Assembly (NCBI GenBank): GCA_937892655.1
Contig: CALBJC010000055.1
Span: 1 to 17,153 of the forward strand
Direction: 5' to 3'
DNA from: an uncultured Clostridia bacterium
GTDB taxonomy: Bacteria > Bacillota > Clostridia > Oscillospirales > Ruminococcaceae
Length of the DNA: 17,153 bases
Notes under the pieces: generated by a model
Databases searched by the model: none
What the model saw: only the letters and a program-made list of their open reading frames with translations
What the model was told of the DNA's origin: nothing
Shown: piece by piece, positions 1 to 6,683 of the stretch
How the letters are laid out: each line of letters opens with the position of its first letter
Numbering within the stretch: position 1 is the stretch's first letter
Translations under genes and position numbers: made by a program

Positions 1-585
1 CATCTTTACAGTTTCATCGCCTACTTTTCTTTTGACATTAGAAACACTAACAATGATTTCTTTCTCAACTAAAGAATCAATTATCTTCTTTTTCTCTGGA
101 TTGTTCTGAGCTTGAAGAATTAAATCAAACTCTTTATCAGATTTTGCTGATTTCAGGTTTTCTATCAGAAGTTTTTCTTCTGCTGAAAGTTCATCAATAA
201 CAATCTTATCATCAACAAGCAACATTCTGTTGTTTATTTCAAGACCATATCCTGTCGGAACGATCGTCTTATATGCCTCGTAATAAGTACAAAATGTGTG
301 TTCCTTGAGCCAAAAAATCAGCTTTAAAGATTCTTCATTGATAAGCGGTTCATCTTCAGCTAAGGATATAATAGGTTTCAATTCTTTTTTAATATAATCG
401 ACCTTTTCCAAAGCAGTAACAAATCCGACTCTTTTAACATTTCCTCTGCCAAACGGTACAACTACTCTGATACCTACACAAATTTTATCATTCATGCTTT
501 GCATAACATTATAGCTGTATTCCGTATCAAATGAATATGAGGTCTGACTTAATGCAACTTTTGCAACAAGGTATTCAGTTGGCAT
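1..585 (-). CDS. priA: Primosomal protein N' (PriA helicase), N-terminal part, cut by the window edge
   Basis: This is the first ~195 residues of PriA, the DNA helicase that restarts stalled replication forks by recognising fork structures and helping to load the replicative helicase. I translated the stretch by hand. It opens MPTEYLVAKVAL, has FDTEYSY near residue 20, then a GIRVVVPFGRGN..R.GFV segment at about 38-55. That pattern marks the 3'-DNA-binding domain at the start of clostridial PriA proteins; the helicase and zinc-binding regions lie beyond position 1. The ATG at 583-585 follows a strong GAGGTGA ribosome-binding site in the 23-base gap after rpoZ, and no stop occurs before the edge. 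It is the last visible gene of the yicC-remA-gmk-rpoZ-priA run. In many Firmicutes coaBC sits between rpoZ and priA, but it is absent here. The assignment rests on the N-terminal domain only. Confidence 0.87.
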   Translation of the reverse strand, partial: MPTEYLVAKVALSQTSYSFDTEYSYNVMQSMNDKICVGIRVVVPFGRGNVKRVGFVTALEKVDYIKKELKPIISLAEDEPLINEESLKLIFWLKEHTFCTYYEAYKTIVPTGYGLEINNRMLLVDDKIVIDELSAEEKLLIENLKSAKSDKEFDLILQAQNNPEKKKIIDSLVEKEIIVSVSNVKRKVGDETVKM

Positions 586-608
586 TAAAATCACCTCTAT
601 ACAAATTA

Positions 609-815
609 TTATCTCTTAAGGTTTGGGTCCTCGATGAACTTATACTCACCTGATGCAAACTGCGCAACAGCTGTCTTTACTGGCTTTTCATCAATTCTGA
701 TTTTTTCTTCATAAGCTGTTTCAGTAATCTGTCTTGCTCTTTTAGCTACTGCAATTACCAATGAGTAGTAGCTTTCATTGTTTTTCATAATTTCTGATGC
801 TGCTGGTCTAAGCAT
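609..815 (-). CDS. rpoZ: RNA polymerase omega subunit
   Basis: This 68-residue protein is the omega subunit of RNA polymerase, a small chaperone-like subunit that binds beta' and helps core assembly. It starts MLRPAASEIMKNNESYYSLV and continues with the conserved helix AVAKRARQI (residues ~23-31). Later it has KPVKTAVAQFASGEY, a form typical of short Firmicutes omega proteins. Length fits the family. The ATG overlaps the gmk stop by 8 bases (ATGCTTAG), and its ribosome-binding site (GAGGTG, 7 bases upstream) lies inside the end of gmk, so translation is probably coupled to gmk. The identity is well supported by both sequence and operon position. Confidence 0.93.
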   Translation of the reverse strand: MLRPAASEIMKNNESYYSLVIAVAKRARQITETAYEEKIRIDEKPVKTAVAQFASGEYKFIEDPNLKR

Positions 816-1422
816 TTTTTAACACCTCATCAATTGTATTTTTGTTATTATCGATTTTAAATCTGTGCGATTTCAATATGTGAATGAAATTCTCAATAGC
901 GAGTTCCAATTCATCATTTATCAAAACAAAGTCATAATTATACGCTTTATTTATTTCTCCGCTGGCTTCACCAACACGCTTTGCAATAACATCGTCAGTT
1001 TCAGTGCCACGTTTCTTCAAACGTCTTTCCAGCTCTTTTACACTAGGCGGCAAAATAAAGATAAGTACTGCTTGCGGATACGACTTTTTAATATTCATAG
1101 CACCTTGAGTTTCAATTTCAAGAACAACATCTATACCCTGCGATAGCTTCTCTAAAACAGCAGCTTTTGGAGTACCATAGTAGTTACCGCAAAACTGAGC
1201 ATATTCCAAAACGCCGTCATTATCAACCATTTCTTTAAATTCATCAACCGTTTTAAAGAAATAATTCACTCCATCAACTTCTCCGGGTCTTGGACTACGG
1301 GTTGTAGCCGAAACAGAGAAATACAGATTATCAACTCTTTTAAAAACCTCTTCAAGAATTGTACCTTTACCGCAACCTGATGGAGCAGAAATCACAAACA
1401 ATGTACCTTTTTCATTATTCAT
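808..1422 (-). CDS. gmk: Guanylate kinase
   Basis: Guanylate kinase phosphorylates GMP (and dGMP) to GDP using ATP, a necessary step in GTP and dGTP supply. With the start chosen here it is 204 residues. The Walker A loop APSGCGKGT is at residues 13-21. The GMP-binding region SATTRSPRPGEVDGVNY is at 38-54, followed by YYGTPK at 81-86 and LEIETQGA at 101-108, and the lid region has RLKKRGTE at ~134-141. A longer frame reaches 1491, but it runs backward through remA and has no ribosome-binding site. Two adjacent ATG codons lie at 1423-1425 and 1420-1422; GAGGTG at 1430-1435 is 7 bases from the second, so I chose that one. Its ATGAATAA overlap with the remA stop is 8 bases, and gmk in turn overlaps rpoZ by 8. 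Confidence 0.95.
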   Translation of the reverse strand: MNNEKGTLFVISAPSGCGKGTILEEVFKRVDNLYFSVSATTRSPRPGEVDGVNYFFKTVDEFKEMVDNDGVLEYAQFCGNYYGTPKAAVLEKLSQGIDVVLEIETQGAMNIKKSYPQAVLIFILPPSVKELERRLKKRGTETDDVIAKRVGEASGEINKAYNYDFVLINDELELAIENFIHILKSHRFKIDNNKNTIDEVLKNA

Positions 1423-1669
1423 CATCTTCCACCTCATCATCATAAGCTCTTCCCGCAACAGTTTCAGGCTGAATTGCAGAAAGAATAACATGATCGCTAT
1501 CCATCACTATTACAGCTCTTGTTCTTCTGCCGTATGTAGCATCAATAAGAGTGCCTTTGTCCTTTGCTTCCTGAATAATTCTCTTAATAGGCGCAGATTC
1601 AGGACTGACAATTGCAATAAGTCTTGAAGAAGAAACTACGTTTCCAAAACCAATATTTATTAGCTTCAT
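1415..1669 (-). CDS. remA: RemA/DUF370 family DNA-binding regulator
   Basis: This 84-residue protein belongs to the RemA (YlzA, DUF370) family. In Bacillus subtilis RemA is a DNA-binding activator of biofilm matrix and osmoprotection genes and forms ring-like oligomers; its role in Clostridia is less clear. Family marks visible are MKLINIGFGNVV at the start, SPESAPIKRII (~22-32), the highly conserved GTLIDATYGRRTRAVIVMDS (~39-58) and ILSAIQPET (~62-70). The C-terminal tail is acidic (DDEVEDDE). The frame can be extended to a GTG at 1678, but the ATG at 1669 has AGGTGA five bases upstream and gives the normal family start. It follows yicC by 9 bases and overlaps gmk by 8, which matches the conserved Firmicutes order. 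Confidence 0.92.
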   Translation of the reverse strand: MKLINIGFGNVVSSSRLIAIVSPESAPIKRIIQEAKDKGTLIDATYGRRTRAVIVMDSDHVILSAIQPETVAGRAYDDEVEDDE

Positions 1670-1678
1670 AAATCTCAC

Positions 1679-2554
1679 CTACTCAATATTCTGAATCTGT
1701 TCCCTGATTTTTTCAATTTCAGCCTTCATGTCAAGAACCATTCTTGTTATTTCAAGATCCTGACACTTTGAGCCTGTTGTATTAACTTCACGATTCATTT
1801 CCTGAACCAAGAAATCAAGTTTTTTGCCTACAGCCTCTGGCGATTCAACAAGATCCCTGAATTGAGCAATATGACTCTTCAATCTTACAGTTTCTTCATC
1901 TGTAGCAGTTTTATCGGCAAATATTGCAGCTTCAGTAAGTATTCTGTGCTCATCAATATTTCTGTCACCTACAAGCTCGCTGATTTTTGCAAACAGCTTG
2001 TCTCTGTAAGCCTGAGTTACACACGGGGATTTTTCTTCAACCATCGCAACCGTCTGTTCAATTGTCAGAAGTCTTGAAAGCAAGTCCTCCTTCATTCTCT
2101 GACCTTCAATTTCACGCATAGAGATAAATTTATCAAGAGCAGTCTGAGCAACACCCTTTACGCATTCCCACATTTCATCTTCATCATCAAGAACCTTCTT
2201 GACATTGAAAACATCAGGCAATCTCAAAAGAGTTGTAAGCTTTACATCATCTTCAAGATTAAATTCCTCATTTGCACTTTCAAGACAGTCAAGATACGCT
2301 TTTGCAATCTCTTTATTGATATCAACTGTCATTGCACAGTTTTCATTATTGATAATTACAGAAACCTCTACTTTACCTCTTGAAATATTACCATTAAGTA
2401 AAGATTTAAGCTTTTCATCAAGATATGCACATGATCTTGGAACCCTTGAAGAAAACTCATAGTAACGGTGATTTACCGCTTTGATTTCAACAAGTATTTC
2501 ACGACCTCCGACTATATCGATAGCCCTGCCGTAACCGGTCATACTTCTGAGCAT
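1679..2554 (-). CDS. yicC: YicC family endoribonuclease
   Basis: This 291-residue protein is a YicC/YloC family member. E. coli YicC is an endoribonuclease involved in small-RNA turnover, and the fold is conserved across bacteria. The N-terminus MLRSMTGYGRA and the EIKAVNHRYYE motif (~23-33) are diagnostic. So are the C-terminal block GKKLDFLVQEMNREVNTTGSK (~243-263) and the final helix ending EKIREQIQNIE. Length is typical. It is the first gene of the minus-strand run yicC-remA-gmk-rpoZ-priA. The start has GGAG 8 bases upstream, and a strong promoter lies 46-74 bases before the ATG, so the operon very likely begins here. Substrate RNAs cannot be read from sequence. Confidence 0.93.
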   Translation of the reverse strand: MLRSMTGYGRAIDIVGGREILVEIKAVNHRYYEFSSRVPRSCAYLDEKLKSLLNGNISRGKVEVSVIINNENCAMTVDINKEIAKAYLDCLESANEEFNLEDDVKLTTLLRLPDVFNVKKVLDDEDEMWECVKGVAQTALDKFISMREIEGQRMKEDLLSRLLTIEQTVAMVEEKSPCVTQAYRDKLFAKISELVGDRNIDEHRILTEAAIFADKTATDEETVRLKSHIAQFRDLVESPEAVGKKLDFLVQEMNREVNTTGSKCQDLEITRMVLDMKAEIEKIREQIQNIE

Positions 2555-2599
2555 TTTTAAAACTCCATTCTATTATGTAATATAAAATTATCAAATTAT

Positions 2600-2628
2600 A
2601 TTATACCATTTTTCTTATATTATGGCAA
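2600..2628 (-). promoter_or_regulatory. Sigma-A promoter of the yicC-remA-gmk-rpoZ-priA operon
   Basis: On the minus strand there is a -35 TTGCCA (2623-2628), a 17-base spacer (2606-2622), and a perfect -10 TATAAT (2600-2605) preceded by TGG, giving an extended -10. This is close to the vegetative consensus. It lies in the 103-base gap between the HAD gene and yicC, so the leader before the yicC ATG would be about 40 bases. The promoter is read directly from the sequence; its activity is inferred. Confidence 0.8.
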
Positions 2629-2657
2629 GCAATTTTAACGTTTGCTTAACTATATAT

Positions 2658-3314
2658 TTAGTTATTGTTTACATTTATAATCTCATATAATTTTTCTAGA
2701 GATTCAACTATATATTTACAGTTGTATTCAGAGAAATCCTCCCTTGTCGTAGTACCGGTAGTAACAGCACAAAAGTCAACACAAGCATTCTGAGCAGTCT
2801 GTGCATCGATATAGCTATCACCAACATATAAGATTTCATCCTTTGACAATCCAAATGAATTTATAGCTTTCTCAATTCCTTCAGATGAAGGTTTAGGCTC
2901 ATTTACGTCATCAAGACCAATAATCAAATCTACCTTAGCATACTTCATAAGATGCTCAATACCCTCTTCAATTCTGAATCTGAGCTTTGATGAAACTATT
3001 GTGCATTTTATTCCGTTATTATTCAAATGACAAATAAGCTTCTCTGTATATGGATACAGATATGTTTTAGGAGTCATAACCTCATTTGCTTTTGCTATAT
3101 AAACCTCTTTCATTTCTTCACGATAAGGATTAGGATAAATATTTGTTAATACATCAAATCCGTCTGTTAATGGTATTCCAATTGTTTTCTTTATCTCATC
3201 ATCGGATGGGATTTCATAACCAAATCTTTCTAATGTATGCTTAAAGCTAAGCACAATACCTTCTGATGAATCAGCAAGGGTCATATCAAAATCAAATATC
3301 AAAGCTTTGTACAT
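2658..3314 (-). CDS. HAD superfamily hydrolase, PpaX/phosphoglycolate phosphatase-like
   Basis: This 218-residue protein is a HAD subfamily IA phosphatase. Motif I is DFDMTL at residues 8-13, with nucleophile D8 and acid/base D10. Motif II is VSS (107-109), motif III is K141 in EPKPSSEG, and motif IV is GDSYID (165-170). The helical stretch between motifs I and II is a C1 cap. The whole resembles PpaX pyrophosphatase and Gph phosphoglycolate phosphatase, but the substrate cannot be set from sequence. The residue after D10 is methionine, where glycine is most usual (DFDGTL). An AGGAGG site lies 5 bases before the ATG. The gene is divergent from the HD-domain gene and 103 bases upstream of yicC, which has its own promoter, so it may be a single-gene unit or read through into that operon. 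Confidence 0.85.
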   Translation of the reverse strand: MYKALIFDFDMTLADSSEGIVLSFKHTLERFGYEIPSDDEIKKTIGIPLTDGFDVLTNIYPNPYREEMKEVYIAKANEVMTPKTYLYPYTEKLICHLNNNGIKCTIVSSKLRFRIEEGIEHLMKYAKVDLIIGLDDVNEPKPSSEGIEKAINSFGLSKDEILYVGDSYIDAQTAQNACVDFCAVTTGTTTREDFSEYNCKYIVESLEKLYEIINVNNN

Positions 3315-3331
3315 AAAAACCTCCTATATAC

Positions 3332-3360
3332 TTTTCAAGTTTAAAAAAATATGTTATAAT
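3332..3360 (+). promoter_or_regulatory. Candidate sigma-A promoter of the HD-domain gene
   Basis: TATAAT at 3355-3360 is a perfect -10. TTTTCA at 3332-3337 matches the -35 consensus at four of six bases, with a 17-base spacer. The -10 is part of the palindrome TTATAATTATAA (3354-3365), so a second TATAAT reads on the minus strand at 3359-3364, toward the HAD gene. I could not find a good minus-strand -35 at the right distance. Confidence 0.65.
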
Positions 3361-3388
3361 TATAAAAAATAATGAAAGGACAATACAT

Positions 3389-3973
3389 ATGTCAAATAAA
3401 GAATTGTTTTTACAGATATATAATGAAAATATCAAACGAGAAGGAAGCGCAGAGCTATTAGAGTTTTTGTGCTCAAAATCGAGTGATTTCTTTACAGCGC
3501 CTGCTTCTACAAAGTTTCACGGTTCTTTTGAAGGCGGATTATTAGAGCATAGCTTAAATGTATATAAATGCCTAAAATCATATCTTGAATCAGAGCGTGT
3601 GAAAGAGTTCAATCTTCCATCATATAGCAATGAAACTATTGCACTAGTTGCGTTGTTGCACGATGTCTGCAAAGTAAATGTTTACAAAACAAGCACACGT
3701 AACGTTAAAAATGAGCACGGTGTATGGGAACAGGTTCCATACTACGAATTCAGTGATTCCCTTCCATACGGACATGGTGAAAAATCAGTATATATTCTCA
3801 GCGGATTTATAAAGCTGTCGAGAGAAGAAGCGTTTGCTATTCGTTATCACATGGGATTTTCAGGTGATGAAAACAAGAATATGATTTCAAATGCACTTGA
3901 ACGTTTTCCTCTGGCAATGGCACTATTTATTGCCGATATGGAAGCGACAATGCTTCTCGAATCAAAGAAATAA
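3389..3973 (+). CDS. HD-domain phosphohydrolase of unknown substrate
   Basis: This 194-residue soluble protein has an HD-type metal site. The probable ligands are H54 (GGLLEHSLNV), H91-D92 (LLHDVCK), H129 (YGHGEKSV), H154 (RYHMGF) and D183 (IADMEA). The segment HGSFEGGLLEH resembles the first HD motif of YhaM-type 3'-5' exoribonucleases, but the OB-fold RNA-binding part of YhaM is missing, so a nuclease role is only a guess; nucleotide hydrolysis is equally open. Proteins of this kind are usually annotated as hydrolase or HD-domain protein. The ATG has AAAGGA 8 bases upstream. The gene stands alone on the plus strand, with its own promoter (3332-3360) and a terminator shared with oadB, so it is a single-gene transcript. 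Confidence 0.8.
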   Translation: MSNKELFLQIYNENIKREGSAELLEFLCSKSSDFFTAPASTKFHGSFEGGLLEHSLNVYKCLKSYLESERVKEFNLPSYSNETIALVALLHDVCKVNVYKTSTRNVKNEHGVWEQVPYYEFSDSLPYGHGEKSVYILSGFIKLSREEAFAIRYHMGFSGDENKNMISNALERFPLAMALFIADMEATMLLESKK

Positions 3974-3980
3974 TAAACAC

Positions 3981-4012
3981 AAAATGCGGTACATTCTAAG
4001 TACCGCATTTTT
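3981..4012. terminator. Bidirectional intrinsic terminator between the HD gene and oadB
   Basis: A perfect 12-bp stem, AAAATGCGGTAC (3981-3992) with GTACCGCATTTT (4000-4011), closes a 7-base loop. The A-run on one side and T-run on the other give a U-tract in both directions. It starts 7 bases after the HD stop and ends 8 bases before the oadB stop, so it can end both convergent transcripts. Confidence 0.92.
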
Positions 4013-4019
4013 ATTTTAA

Positions 4020-5210
4020 TTATAATACACTGAGCAATACGCCCGCTGCAACTGCAGAACCGATTACACCGGCAACGTTGGGGCCCATAGCGTGCATAAG
4101 CAGATAGTTTGAAGGATTTTCCTTCTGACCAACCTTCTGAGACACACGAGCAGCCATAGGAACAGCAGATACGCCTGCAGAACCGATAAGAGGATTAACC
4201 TTACCCTTAGTAACAACATACATAAGCTTACCGAACAATACACCTGTAGCAGTACCAATAGCAAATGCAACAACGCCAAGGAGAATTACCTTAGCAAATG
4301 AAAGGTTGATAATCTTGTCAGCAGTTGTTGTAGCACCTACTGAAATACCGAGCATAATTGTTATGATATTCATAAGCTCGTTCTGAGCAGTCTTACAAAG
4401 TCTGTCACAAACGCCACTTTCTTTGATAAGGTTACCAAGCATAAGCATACCAACAAGAGGAGCAGCCGATGGAATCAAGAGAGAAATGATAATTGTAACA
4501 CAAATTGGGAACAGAATCTTTTCTGTCTTTGAAACAGTTCTGAGCTGTTCCATCTTAACCATTCTTTCCTTCTTTGTTGTAAGAAGCTTCATAATTGGTG
4601 GCTGAATGATTGGAACAAGCGCCATATATGTGTATGCAGCAAGTGCAATAGTACCGATATCAATATCGCCGCCACCGGTAAGGAGCTTACTTGAAACGTA
4701 AATAGCTGTAGGGCCATCAGCACCACCGATGATAGCAATTGAACCTGCTTCAGGGCCACTAAAGCCAAGTAAAACGGCACCGATAAATGTAATGAAGATA
4801 CCCGCCTGAGCAGCAGCACCAAGCAAGAAGCTCTTAGGGTTAGCAATCAACGGACCAAAGTCAGTCATACAACCGATACCAAGGAAGATGAGCGGTGGGA
4901 ATATCTGCAGCTTAACACCCATATACAGAATATCAAGTAGACCGCCTTCTTGCAAAACAGCACCGTAATCAATATGTGAACCTGGCTGTAACTCCCATAA
5001 CTCAGGATGATACATACCTGAAAGAGGAAGGTTTGTAAGCAACATACCAAAAGCAATTGGTAACAAAAGTAATGGTTCAAAACCCTTGGCAATAGCAAGG
5101 TACATAAATACGAATGAAATTAAAATCATAATGATATGAGGAATAGTAAGGTTTGCAAGACCTGATTCATTCCACAAATCGACAAGAGTGTTTAAAAATA
5201 TATCTATCAT
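4020..5210 (-). CDS. oadB: Sodium-translocating biotin-dependent decarboxylase, beta subunit
   Basis: This 396-residue polytopic membrane protein is the beta subunit of the OadB/MmdB/GcdB family. These subunits decarboxylate carboxybiotin and couple the energy to outward Na+ pumping across the cytoplasmic membrane. The signature IIGGADGPTAIYV spans about 160-172; D165 corresponds to the essential aspartate known in the family. Other conserved parts are FPPLIFLGIGCMTDFGPLIANP (about 104-125) and the C-terminal NYLLMHAMGPNVAGVIGSA. Length is typical. The ATG has AAAGGA 9 bases upstream, and oadG ends 21 bases before it. The carboxyltransferase alpha subunit and biotin carrier are not next to it, so whether the pump acts on oxaloacetate, methylmalonyl-CoA, glutaconyl-CoA or malonate cannot be decided; the symbol is generic. 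Confidence 0.93.
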   Translation of the reverse strand: MIDIFLNTLVDLWNESGLANLTIPHIIMILISFVFMYLAIAKGFEPLLLLPIAFGMLLTNLPLSGMYHPELWELQPGSHIDYGAVLQEGGLLDILYMGVKLQIFPPLIFLGIGCMTDFGPLIANPKSFLLGAAAQAGIFITFIGAVLLGFSGPEAGSIAIIGGADGPTAIYVSSKLLTGGGDIDIGTIALAAYTYMALVPIIQPPIMKLLTTKKERMVKMEQLRTVSKTEKILFPICVTIIISLLIPSAAPLVGMLMLGNLIKESGVCDRLCKTAQNELMNIITIMLGISVGATTTADKIINLSFAKVILLGVVAFAIGTATGVLFGKLMYVVTKGKVNPLIGSAGVSAVPMAARVSQKVGQKENPSNYLLMHAMGPNVAGVIGSAVAAGVLLSVL

Positions 5211-5231
5211 TCTTTTGCGTCCTTTCTAAAA

Positions 5232-5636
5232 CTAAAATGGTCGTGTGTTGTCATTAAGACCAGCAGATGCCCATACAGGACGCTGATTTCTCGATCTTGT
5301 TACACTCTTAATTGCAAGAGGTTTACCCGACTTTTCGCTTATAGCAGCAATAGCCGCAGCAATTACAGCAATTTCTTCATCAGAAATACCATCTTCGATT
5401 GCAGGAGGCGCAGGCTCATTAACAACCAATTTCACAGACTGTTCTGCTTTTGGTGGTTCAGTCACTTTCTTTGGCTTTTTCTTACGAGTGAAAATAAAAC
5501 CAAATATACTAACAAATCCGATAAGCAGTAAAAGGCCTAAAAATACTACCGTTAAACCTGTAATAACAATCGCTGCAGTATCTTCGCCAGAAAGCTGCAT
5601 ACCATATTCTCTTATAAAATCGAGTGTCATATTCAT
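5232..5636 (-). CDS. oadG: OadG/MmdD-like gamma subunit of a sodium-pumping decarboxylase
   Basis: This 134-residue small subunit anchors biotin-dependent sodium-pump complexes in the membrane and helps join alpha to beta. It has one membrane helix at about 23-50 followed by the basic stretch RKKKPKK. A Pro-rich linker comes next, then an alanine-rich helix GISDEEIAVIAAAIAAIS (83-100), and a C-terminus ending RPVWASAGLNDNTRPF. The last two elements are typical of the OadG/MmdD group. The frame opens at 5642, but AAGGAG is almost touching that ATG. The ATG at 5634-5636 is 7 bases from the site and is the likelier start. It is the first gene of a two-gene unit with oadB and has a near-consensus promoter upstream. 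Confidence 0.87.
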   Translation of the reverse strand: MNMTLDFIREYGMQLSGEDTAAIVITGLTVVFLGLLLLIGFVSIFGFIFTRKKKPKKVTEPPKAEQSVKLVVNEPAPPAIEDGISDEEIAVIAAAIAAISEKSGKPLAIKSVTRSRNQRPVWASAGLNDNTRPF

Positions 5637-5688
5637 AGACATTCTCCTTATATTTTATTGAGTACCCATAAAGGCACATACTATGTAT

Positions 5689-5717
5689 ATTATACTCTAT
5701 TTCACAAAATTTTACAA
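5689..5717 (-). promoter_or_regulatory. Sigma-A promoter of oadG-oadB
   Basis: On the minus strand, -35 TTGTAA (5712-5717) is separated by exactly 17 bases (5695-5711) from a perfect -10 TATAAT (5689-5694). The likely start of transcription near 5682 gives a leader of about 45 bases before the oadG ATG, containing AAGGAG. No operator is obvious. Confidence 0.8.
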
Positions 5718-5843
5718 GAGGTTATCAGATATTTTTTTCACAAAGTTTACTAAGATTTACCCAATTTTTTATACTGATTTATTACTCCTTCATTATTTAT
5801 CAACAGTTTACAATTTAATAAATAAATCAACAAAATAAGCCTA

Positions 5844-5849
5844 TATAAT
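5844..5849 (+). promoter_or_regulatory. Possible -10 element for mscS
   Basis: TATAAT at 5844-5849 matches the -10 consensus and would give a leader of about 27 bases before the mscS ATG. No recognisable -35 lies 16-18 bases upstream (the bases there read AATAAA). This may be a weak or activator-dependent promoter, or a chance match in AT-rich DNA. Confidence 0.35.
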
Positions 5850-5882
5850 TACTTATTGATTTATAAGAAAGGAATGTATTAT

Positions 5883-6683
5883 ATGAAAGATAAACTTTTA
5901 GATTTAGCATTTGATTTTCTACCTCTCCTAGCAAGCGTTATAATCATACTTTTAGTTGGAAAAATTGTATCGGTTGTTACTTTGAGAATCATGTCAAAAG
6001 GACTTAAAAGAAGTAAAATTGACGAAACCGCACACGGCTTTATTATATCTTTAGTTAAAATTCTTCTTCAGGTTTTCACACTTATCATCGTATTATCCTG
6101 CTTAGGTATTCCTATGGATTCAATAGTAACCGTTATCGGCTCTTGCGGTCTTGCGATTGGTCTTGCTTTACAAAACAGCCTTTCAAATGTTGCCGGTGGA
6201 TTTATAATTCTATTTGCAAAGCCAATTAAAAAGGGTGATTTTGTAGAAGTAAATGGTTGTTCAGGTACTGTTGACAGTATTTCAATTCTTTACTCTCGTC
6301 TTATCACTCCTGATAATAAAGCTATTTATATACCGAATGGTCAGATGTCTAATGCTTCAATAATCAACTTCAACGAAAACGGAACCAGAAGGCTTGATAT
6401 GGTATTCTCGGTAAGCTATGATAATGATTATAAGAGAGCAATTGACATTATAACAGATATAGTAAACAAAAACGAACTTGCACTCAAAGATCCTGAACCA
6501 ACCATCAGAATGGCATCACATAACGCAAGTAGTATCGATATTACCGCAAAAATTTGGGTTTTGGCTGATGATTACTGGACACTCAATTTTGAATTGCTTG
6601 AAACTGTTAAAACAGAATTTGATAAAAACGGCATTGCAATTCCATATCCTCAGCTTGACGTACATGTACATAACAATCAATAG
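5883..6683 (+). CDS. mscS: Small-conductance mechanosensitive channel (MscS family)
   Basis: This 266-residue membrane protein is an MscS-type channel that opens under membrane tension and releases solutes during hypo-osmotic shock. Membrane helices lie at about 13-36 and 52-74. The pore-lining TM3 is at about 79-110, rich in Gly and Ala (GLAIGLALQNSLSNVAGGF), and is followed by the family signature FAKPIKKGDFVEV (111-123). The rest is the cytoplasmic beta/cage domain, with YIPNGQMSNASIINF midway and a normal C-terminus. Length matches E. coli MscS and B. subtilis YkuT-type proteins. An earlier TTG at 5856 and an ATG at 5874 are possible, but AAAGGA at 5868-5873 is 9 bases from the ATG at 5883. 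The gene is divergent from oadGB and convergent with ligA. Confidence 0.93.
   Translation: MKDKLLDLAFDFLPLLASVIIILLVGKIVSVVTLRIMSKGLKRSKIDETAHGFIISLVKILLQVFTLIIVLSCLGIPMDSIVTVIGSCGLAIGLALQNSLSNVAGGFIILFAKPIKKGDFVEVNGCSGTVDSISILYSRLITPDNKAIYIPNGQMSNASIINFNENGTRRLDMVFSVSYDNDYKRAIDIITDIVNKNELALKDPEPTIRMASHNASSIDITAKIWVLADDYWTLNFELLETVKTEFDKNGIAIPYPQLDVHVHNNQ

Larger units (their letters stand above)
5637..5882. other. Divergent AT-rich intergenic region between oadG and mscS
   Basis: This is the longest non-coding stretch in the window (about 246 bases). It holds the oadG promoter on the minus strand, a weaker -10 for mscS on the plus strand, and the two ribosome-binding sites. The middle part (about 5720-5840) is very AT-rich with short A and T runs. 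I saw no stable long hairpin, riboswitch-like core, RNA gene or repeat in it. Confidence 0.75.

Noticed and set aside
865..1146. Plus-strand open frames opposite gmk, yicC, oadB, ligA, transketolase and others
   Set aside because: They lie fully antisense to well-identified genes, lack ribosome-binding sites, and their translations show no recognisable domain.
2627..2647. Inverted repeat AAGCAA...TTGCTT after the HAD gene, considered as a terminator
   Set aside because: The stem is only 6 bp with a 9-base loop, there is no T-run after it on the minus strand, and it overlaps the -35 of the yicC promoter.
5720..5840. AT-rich stretch in the oadG-mscS gap considered as a riboswitch or small RNA
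   Set aside because: No conserved riboswitch core, stable long stem or terminator could be seen; it looks like promoter-type AT-rich DNA.
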